24,768 bases of DNA from CAYQDF01 sp964416175 (GTDB lineage: Bacteria; Chloroflexota; Anaerolineae; Anaerolineales; UBA4823): NCBI GenBank assembly GCA_964416175.1, contig CAYQDF010000043.1, positions 1-24,768 of the forward strand. Direction: 5' to 3'. The notes below the pieces were generated by a model, which did not search any database, was not told the origin of the DNA, and saw only the letters and a program-made list of their open reading frames with translations. A program made the position numbers and the translations under genes. This document shows positions 20,187 to 24,768 of the stretch, one piece after another (position 1 is the stretch's first letter; every line of letters begins with the position of its first letter).

Positions 20187-21026
20187 ATGGAATCCAGATC
20201 GCTTCCAGCCGCTTTGTCGCAGCGACACGTCGCTTTGCCCTCCGATCACGGATCATGGGTCTTCCTCCTCAGCCCGCTCTTGATCGGACTCTTCGCCGGG
20301 GAGGCATGGAGCCTGGCGTCGGTTCTTCTCATCATCGCTGCCCTGGCTGCCTTCCTGATTCGCCAGCCGGCGACCTTCCTCGTCAAGGTGTACAGCGGCC
20401 GAAGGAGCCGGCGTGATCTGCCTGCGGCCTGGATCTGGCTCGGGGTGTACAGCGCAGTCGGCGCGCTAGCACTGACCGGACTGGTGGTGCTGGGGTTCAA
20501 CTACCTGTTCATGCTCGCGCTGCCTGGGCTGCCGGTATTTGCCTGGCACCTGGCCCTCGTCAGCCGGCGCGCGGAGCGCCGTCAGCTCGGTGTAGAGCTG
20601 GTGGGCAGCGGAGTGCTGGCGCTTGCAGCTCCGGCAGCTTATTGGGTTGGGGTGGGCGAAGCGGCCCCGACCGGCTGGCTGTTGTTTGGGCTAACATGGC
20701 TTCAGTCGGCTGCCTCCATTGTATACGCATATTTGCGTCTCGAGCAGCGCCAGCTGGATTCCGTCCCTCCGCTAGCAGCCTGTCTGACGATGGCGCGCCG
20801 CGCCCTGTTCTACACTGGATTCAACCTGGCGCTGGTTATCGGCCTCGCGATCGCACGCGTGGTTTCCCCCTCCCTGCCGCTTCCATACATCCTCCAGTTC
20901 CTGGAAACCACCTGGGGGAGTTTGAACCCGGCTTTGGGGGCGCGCCCGACGGCGATCGGCATCCGCCAGCTGATCATCAGCAGCCTGTTCACGCTGCTTT
21001 TCATCCTCACATGGCGGCTGGCGTGA
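20187..21026 (+). CDS. YwiC-like family membrane protein
   Basis: The 279-residue protein is polytopic, about eight membrane helices, and begins with HVALPSDHGSWVFLLSPLLIGLF. The LPxxHGxW motif just before the first helix is the signature of the YwiC-like family. A basic cytoplasmic loop (YSGRRSRRDLP) follows the second helix, and another (SRRAERRQLGVELVG) lies mid-protein. The function of the family is unknown; in some genomes ywiC lies near nitrate-respiration genes, but no such genes are here. It is divergent from the second sigma gene and followed after 90 nt by a small DUF4870-type gene. Confidence 0.85.
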   Translation: MESRSLPAALSQRHVALPSDHGSWVFLLSPLLIGLFAGEAWSLASVLLIIAALAAFLIRQPATFLVKVYSGRRSRRDLPAAWIWLGVYSAVGALALTGLVVLGFNYLFMLALPGLPVFAWHLALVSRRAERRQLGVELVGSGVLALAAPAAYWVGVGEAAPTGWLLFGLTWLQSAASIVYAYLRLEQRQLDSVPPLAACLTMARRALFYTGFNLALVIGLAIARVVSPSLPLPYILQFLETTWGSLNPALGARPTAIGIRQLIISSLFTLLFILTWRLA

Positions 21027-21116
21027 ACCATCGGAAGTATCCCAACCAATAGGCCCTTTTTCGGGTAAAATGCGTATCAAAGCACGAGACAAATCATCAG
21101 CACAGGAGGAACCACC

Positions 21117-21449
21117 ATGTCACAAGAACCCATGTCCACCGAGATCACCAGCGACGATCGACTTTGGGCGCTGCTGGCGTACGTCTTATCTCCGGTCATC
21201 CCCGTCATCCTGCTCCTGATGGAGGAGAAGAAGAACCGGCCCTTCATCCGGTCTCACAACGCGCAGGCCCTGGTCCTGGGCATTGTTGAAATCATCCTCG
21301 CCATCGCGCTGGGCTGGACGATATTCCTCTCCTGCGTACCGCTCCTGTTCTGGTTCGTGATGATTTACTGGGGCATCCAGGCTTACCAGGGCAAGGAAGT
21401 TAAAATACCGGTAGTCACAGACTTCGTCCGAAACCAGGGCTGGGCCTGA
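21117..21449 (+). CDS. DUF4870 domain-containing small membrane protein
   Basis: The 110-residue protein has a polar N-terminus with DDRLWALLAYVLSPVIPVILLLMEEKKNRPFIRSHNAQALVLGIVEIILAIALGW, then further hydrophobic helices and FWFVMIYWGIQAYQGKEVKIPVV. The pattern (first helix, KKNRPFIRxHNAQAL loop, two more helices, GIQAYxGKxxxIPVV) matches DUF4870/Tic20-like proteins, whose role is not established. Three membrane segments are likely. AGGAGG precedes the ATG at good spacing. It lies between the YwiC-like gene and the glycine riboswitch; no terminator with a T-run was seen behind it. Confidence 0.88.
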   Translation: MSQEPMSTEITSDDRLWALLAYVLSPVIPVILLLMEEKKNRPFIRSHNAQALVLGIVEIILAIALGWTIFLSCVPLLFWFVMIYWGIQAYQGKEVKIPVVTDFVRNQGWA

Positions 21450-21459
21450 TTCAATTATC

Positions 21460-21488
21460 TTGACTTTTGTCCGTCAAAACCTTAGAAT
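21460..21488 (+). promoter_or_regulatory. Sigma-70-type promoter of the glycine riboswitch/gcv operon
   Basis: TTGACT (21460-21465) and TAGAAT (21483-21488) are separated by exactly 17 nt, five of six matches in each box. The predicted start near 21495 lies just before the riboswitch. TTGAC and GTCAA around the -35 form a small inverted repeat, which could be chance. Confidence 0.75.
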
Positions 21489-21505
21489 GGTAGCGTTCTG
21501 AAAAT

Positions 21506-21706
21506 CCAGCGGCGCCGGGGAAGAGATCCGTATCAAACCGGGCACCGAAGGGGCAAACCCGGAGAGAGCGCACCCGGGTGAAACTCTCAGGTAAACAGGA
21601 CCCCGGCGCTGGTAACCTCTGGAAAGTTGGCCGATTTCCGCCAACACCGAAGGGGCAAGCACTGGGCATTGCGCCAGCGCGAATCTCTCAGGTCAGGGAC
21701 AGAGGG
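21506..21706 (+). promoter_or_regulatory. Tandem glycine riboswitch (two aptamers)
   Basis: Two consecutive glycine aptamers are visible. Aptamer 1 is closed by GCGCCGGGG (21512-21520) with CCCCGGCGC (21601-21609), and contains CACCGAAGGGGCAAACC and AACTCTCAGGTAAACAGGAC. Aptamer 2 is closed by CCTCTG (21616-21621) with CAGAGG (21700-21705), and contains CACCGAAGGGGCAAGC and ATCTCTCAGGTCAGGGACAG plus the stem GTTGGC/GCCAAC. These are the conserved cores of the gcvT-type element. CCAGC at 21506-21510 can pair with GCTGG at 21608-21612, in the place where leader-linker pairing is known. It precedes gcvH-gcvPA-gcvPB and should raise their expression when glycine is abundant, as in other bacteria. 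Confidence 0.95.
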
Positions 21707-21741
21707 TGCACGCAGTCACCACGCGTGCACCCTTCTTGTTT
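21704..21741 (+). terminator. Intrinsic terminator hairpin of the riboswitch expression platform
   Basis: GGGTGCACGC (21704-21713) and GCGTGCACCC (21723-21732) form a perfect 10-bp stem around a 9-nt loop, followed by TTCTTGTTT. Its first two G residues are also the last two of the aptamer 2 closing stem, so the two structures compete at that point. This suggests control by premature termination, about 115 nt before gcvH. Confidence 0.75.
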
Positions 21742-21855
21742 GGATCCCAACGGTGCGGGCGCCTTTCCTCGTCACCGGGGATGATATTTGCAGCTTATCG
21801 CGTCCATAAAAGGCGCGTTATCTGAATCTTGACGAATTGAGATGGAGGTAAATCC
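21742..21855. other. Leader between riboswitch terminator and gcvH
   Basis: These 114 nt contain no gene. Only the GGAGG ribosome-binding site (GATGGAGGTAAATCC) just before the gcvH start is evident. Confidence 0.7.
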
Positions 21856-22248
21856 ATGAATATCCCTGCCGACCTTAAATACACCCAGAACGATGAGTGG
21901 ATCCGGGTGGAAGGCAGCACCGGAACCGTTGGGATCACCGACTACGCCCAGGATCAGCTCTCGGATGTGGTATTCGTCGAGGTGATCGCCCAGGTTGGAG
22001 AATCGCTGGCCAAAGGCGATGCCTGTGCAACCGTCGAATCGGTAAAAGCTGCCGCAGACGTTTACCTGCCCGTCGGCGGGGTGATCCTGGAAGTCAATGA
22101 AAAACTTCCCGACACCCCTGAAATCGTCAACACGGACCCTTACGGGGCGGCCTGGATGGTGAAGCTGGAGATCTCCGATCTCAGCCAGCTGGACGAGCTG
22201 CTCGACGCGGCGGCCTACGAGAAGCACTGCATGGCGCGCATGGAGTGA
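21856..22248 (+). CDS. gcvH: Glycine cleavage system H protein
   Basis: The 130-residue protein is the lipoyl-carrying shuttle of the glycine cleavage system. It begins LKYTQNDEWIRVEG, the typical YTxxHEW-like start, with GITDYAQDQLSDVVFVEV and the lipoylation site ATVESVKAAADVYLPV, with Lys64 as lipoyl lysine. The C-terminal DPYGAAWMVKLE is also characteristic. It carries the aminomethyl intermediate from P protein to T protein in the cytoplasm. GGAGG lies 8 nt before the ATG. It is the first gene after the glycine riboswitch and its stop is 5 nt from the start of gcvPA. Confidence 0.97.
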   Translation: MNIPADLKYTQNDEWIRVEGSTGTVGITDYAQDQLSDVVFVEVIAQVGESLAKGDACATVESVKAAADVYLPVGGVILEVNEKLPDTPEIVNTDPYGAAWMVKLEISDLSQLDELLDAAAYEKHCMARME

Positions 22249-22253
22249 ATGCC

Positions 22254-23603
22254 ATGTTCCATCCCCATACCGACGCGGATCGGGAGGCCATGCTTGAAGC
22301 GATCGGCGTTGGTCACGTCAGCGACCTGTTCAACGACGTGCCTGCCGCGCACCGCTTCCCGGATTTGAAACTTCCCCCGCCTCTCACAGAGATGGAAGTC
22401 CTGGGAGAGCTGCAGGAGCTCGCCGGCGCCAACGAGACGGCGCGGGACCTGGTCTGTTTTCTCGGCGCCGGCGCTTACAACCACTATGTCCCCGCTGCGG
22501 TGGACGCGATCCTGCGCCGTGGAGAGTTCTACACTGCCTATACCCCTTACCAGCCCGAGATCTCGCAGGGGACGCTCCAGGCGATCTTTGAATACCAGAG
22601 CCTGATCGCCGGGCTGACCGGGATGGAGGTCAGCAACGCCTCCCACTACGACGGCGCCACCGCCGTCGCCGAGGCAGTCAACATGGCGTACCACAACTTC
22701 CGCGGGAAACGCCCGGGGGTCATCCTCTCCCCGGCGCTGCACCCTCATTACCGGGAGACAGTCCGGACGTACACGCGCGGCTCGAAAGTGATCCTATCCG
22801 GCGACCAGGGTGACGTTGACCCAGCTGCTGGACCGGAGGCTTTTATCCCTCTGATAGATGAGAGCACCGCGCTGGTTATTGTCGCTTATCCTGACTTCTT
22901 CGGCCGGATCTATGATTACACTGCCTTGGCAGAGGCCGTCCACCAGGCGGGAGCCATGCTGGCAATCTCGACTTATCCGACGGCGTTGGGCCTGTTAAAG
23001 CCGCCGGGAGAGTTCGGGGCGGATATCGTGACCGGCGAAGGACAGCCCCTCGGGATCCCCCTGTCTTATGGAGGGCCGTACCTGGGCCTGTTCGCCACCC
23101 GCCAGGACTATGTCCGCAAAATGGCCGGCCGCCTGGTGGGCGAATCGGTCGATACCCGCGGGCAGCGCGCCTACGTGCTGACCCTGACGGCCAGGGAGCA
23201 ACACATCCGCCGCGAACGGGCGACCTCGAACATCTGCACCAATCAGGGGTTGATGGCTCTGGCGGCGACGGTTTATCTGAGCCTGTTGGGGCGCAACGGC
23301 CTGCGCCAGGTCGCCGAGCTGTGCTATCACAAGGCGCACCACGCCGCGGACCGCATCGCAGCACTCGCAGGTTACGAGCTCTGGTCGGATGCCCCGTTCT
23401 TCAACGAATTCGTCGTCCGCTGCCCGGCGCCTGCCCGGGAAGTGGCAGATCATCTGCTGGAAGACAACATTCTGGCTGGCTATCCGCTGGGGGCAGATTA
23501 TCCCGGTTTGGAGGACTGCCTGCTGGTGGCAGTGACCGAGATGAACTCCGCAGATGACATCGACTGGCTGTGCGCTGCGCTGGAGGAGGTGTCCAATGGC
23601 TGA
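22254..23603 (+). CDS. gcvPA: Glycine dehydrogenase (aminomethyl-transferring) subunit 1
   Basis: The 449-residue product is the N-terminal half of the split P protein (glycine decarboxylase). Typical features are HPHTDADREAMLEAIGVGHVSDLF, LCFLGAGAYNHYVPAAVD-like FLGAGAYNHYVPAAVD, YTAYTPYQPEISQGTLQAIFEYQS, NASHYDGATAVAEA, and GEGQPLGIPLSYGGPYLG. It forms a heterotetramer with GcvPB, which holds the PLP lysine, and decarboxylates glycine, passing the aminomethyl group to lipoyl-GcvH. The ATG at 22254 has GGAG 8 nt upstream; a GTG at 22245 in the same frame overlaps gcvH but lacks a spaced ribosome-binding site. It overlaps gcvPB by 8 nt. Confidence 0.96.
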   Translation: MFHPHTDADREAMLEAIGVGHVSDLFNDVPAAHRFPDLKLPPPLTEMEVLGELQELAGANETARDLVCFLGAGAYNHYVPAAVDAILRRGEFYTAYTPYQPEISQGTLQAIFEYQSLIAGLTGMEVSNASHYDGATAVAEAVNMAYHNFRGKRPGVILSPALHPHYRETVRTYTRGSKVILSGDQGDVDPAAGPEAFIPLIDESTALVIVAYPDFFGRIYDYTALAEAVHQAGAMLAISTYPTALGLLKPPGEFGADIVTGEGQPLGIPLSYGGPYLGLFATRQDYVRKMAGRLVGESVDTRGQRAYVLTLTAREQHIRRERATSNICTNQGLMALAATVYLSLLGRNGLRQVAELCYHKAHHAADRIAALAGYELWSDAPFFNEFVVRCPAPAREVADHLLEDNILAGYPLGADYPGLEDCLLVAVTEMNSADDIDWLCAALEEVSNG

Positions 23604-24768
23604 ACACTTGATGTGTGAATTATCGGTGCCCGGGAGGACCGGGGTCAGGTTCCCGGAACCCGACGTGCCGAGAGCGCCGCTGCCGGAAGGGCTCGTGCGG
23701 GGAGATCTCCCGCTGCCAGAGCTGGCGGAGATCGACGTGGTGCGATATTTCACGCGCCTTTCCCAGCTCAACCACGGTGTGGACATCGGCTTCTACCCCC
23801 TCGGATCCTGCACGATGAAGTACAACCCAAAGATCAACGAGGAGGCAGCCCGCCTGCCCGGGTTCGCCCAGCTGCATCCCTTGCAGCCGGTCGAAACGGT
23901 GCAGGGCGCCCTGGCTCTGATGTACCAGCTCCAGGAGTGGCTGAAAGAGATCGGCGGTTTCGCCGGGGTAAGTTTACAGCCGGCAGCCGGCGCGCACGGA
24001 GAACTGACGGGGGTGCTGATCATCCGCGCTTACCACCGCGCGCGCGGTGACGAGGCGCGCACGAAGATTTTGATCCCCGACTCGGCGCACGGGACGAACC
24101 CGGCTACCTCTGCGATGAGCGGGATGGAAGTCGTAGAGATCAAGTCAGACACACGCGGCAATGTCGACCTGGACTCGCTGCGCGCCCACTGCGATGATAC
24201 CCTGGCAGGCCTGATGCTCACCAACCCGAACACCCTCGGCCTGTTCGACGAGAACGTCGAAGAGATCATCCGGCTTGTCCATGAAGCCGGTGGGCTGGTT
24301 TACGGCGACGGCGCAAACATGAACGCCCTGCTGGGGATTGTGCGCCCAGGAGATCTGGGGTTTGACGTCCTGCATTATAACCTCCACAAAACCTTCTCGA
24401 CCCCGCACGGGGGAGGAGGACCCGGATCCGGTCCAGTAGGGGTGGCAGCTCACCTCGTGGACTTCCTGCCCGACCCGATCGTCGGAATCCTGGAAGAGGC
24501 GGATGATGACCTTGAAATCCCTCCGCTTTACGGGCTGATCACTCCCGCGCAGACGATCGGGCGCGTGAAAGCTTTCCAGGGGCACTTCGGGATGATCGTC
24601 CGGGCCTATACCTACATCCGCATGCACGGACCTGAAGGACTGCGCGCGGTTGCGGAGAACGCCGTGCTCAACGCCAACTACCTGCTCGCCCGCCTGCGGG
24701 AGACCTATCACGTCCCCTACGACCGGGTCTGCATGCACGAGTTCGTGCTCGAAGGGCACTGGCCGGAG
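23596..24768 (+). CDS. gcvPB: Glycine dehydrogenase (aminomethyl-transferring) subunit 2 (3' end beyond window)
   Basis: The open frame gives 391 residues and is still open at the window edge; the family is usually about 480-500 residues, so roughly a fifth is missing. It is the C-terminal half of split glycine decarboxylase. The PLP-binding lysine is Lys265 in HYNLHKTFSTPHGGGGPG. Other family features are FYPLGSCTMKYNPKINE, QPAAGAHGELTG, IPDSAHGTNPATSAM, and NPNTLGLFDENV. The ATG at 23596 overlaps the gcvPA stop by 8 nt, with GGAGG inside gcvPA as ribosome-binding site. It should act in the cytoplasm with GcvPA. gcvT does not occur in the window. Confidence 0.96.
   Translation, partial: MAEHLMCELSVPGRTGVRFPEPDVPRAPLPEGLVRGDLPLPELAEIDVVRYFTRLSQLNHGVDIGFYPLGSCTMKYNPKINEEAARLPGFAQLHPLQPVETVQGALALMYQLQEWLKEIGGFAGVSLQPAAGAHGELTGVLIIRAYHRARGDEARTKILIPDSAHGTNPATSAMSGMEVVEIKSDTRGNVDLDSLRAHCDDTLAGLMLTNPNTLGLFDENVEEIIRLVHEAGGLVYGDGANMNALLGIVRPGDLGFDVLHYNLHKTFSTPHGGGGPGSGPVGVAAHLVDFLPDPIVGILEEADDDLEIPPLYGLITPAQTIGRVKAFQGHFGMIVRAYTYIRMHGPEGLRAVAENAVLNANYLLARLRETYHVPYDRVCMHEFVLEGHWPE

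Overview
This is a bacterial chromosome segment (about 60% GC by eye) most likely from the Chloroflexota, class Anaerolineae or a relative. That placement is an inference. It rests on two ECF sigma factors paired with membrane proteins carrying DUF5667/DUF5666-type domains, long Thr-Pro-rich surface linkers, a split glycine decarboxylase (gcvPA/gcvPB), a Chloroflexi-style oligopeptide ABC cluster, and short palindromic interspersed repeats. No rRNA, tRNA, CRISPR array, transposase or phage gene was seen. A run of 100 N (18369-18468) marks an assembly gap inside a coding tandem repeat.

Layout. Positions 1-9775 are all minus strand. Read 5' to 3' of that strand they hold a GT2 glycosyltransferase-like protein, a complete peptide/solute ABC transporter (lipoprotein binding protein, two permeases, two ATPases), a GT87-like polytopic membrane protein, a MIP channel, a pentapeptide-repeat protein, and the start of a membrane sensor protein cut by the window edge. 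Positions 10097-13111 are plus strand: yjbQ, a 1-Cys peroxiredoxin, a monothiol glutaredoxin-like protein and an ALDH7-type dehydrogenase, closed by a strong hairpin. Positions 13173-19996 are minus strand: two ECF sigma/partner modules flanking an STT3-like GT-C membrane protein and a 540-nt block of palindromic repeats. Positions 20187-24768 are plus strand: a YwiC-like membrane protein, a DUF4870-type protein, and a tandem glycine riboswitch with a good sigma-70 promoter and a hairpin terminator ahead of gcvH-gcvPA-gcvPB. The last gene runs off the window.

How the genes work together. The ABC cluster imports peptides or similar solutes. The riboswitch senses glycine and should control the H and P proteins of the glycine cleavage system; gcvT is not in the window. 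The peroxiredoxin and glutaredoxin look like a peroxide-reduction pair. Each sigma factor is translationally coupled to its membrane partner by the same 8-nt overlap, and both sigma genes carry a similar upstream motif, which suggests two related envelope-signalling circuits. Points worth checking are these twin sigma modules and the Asp/Asn repeat tail, the degenerate GT2 active site, the MIP channel without its selectivity-filter Arg and His, and the repeat mosaic at 16071-16402.
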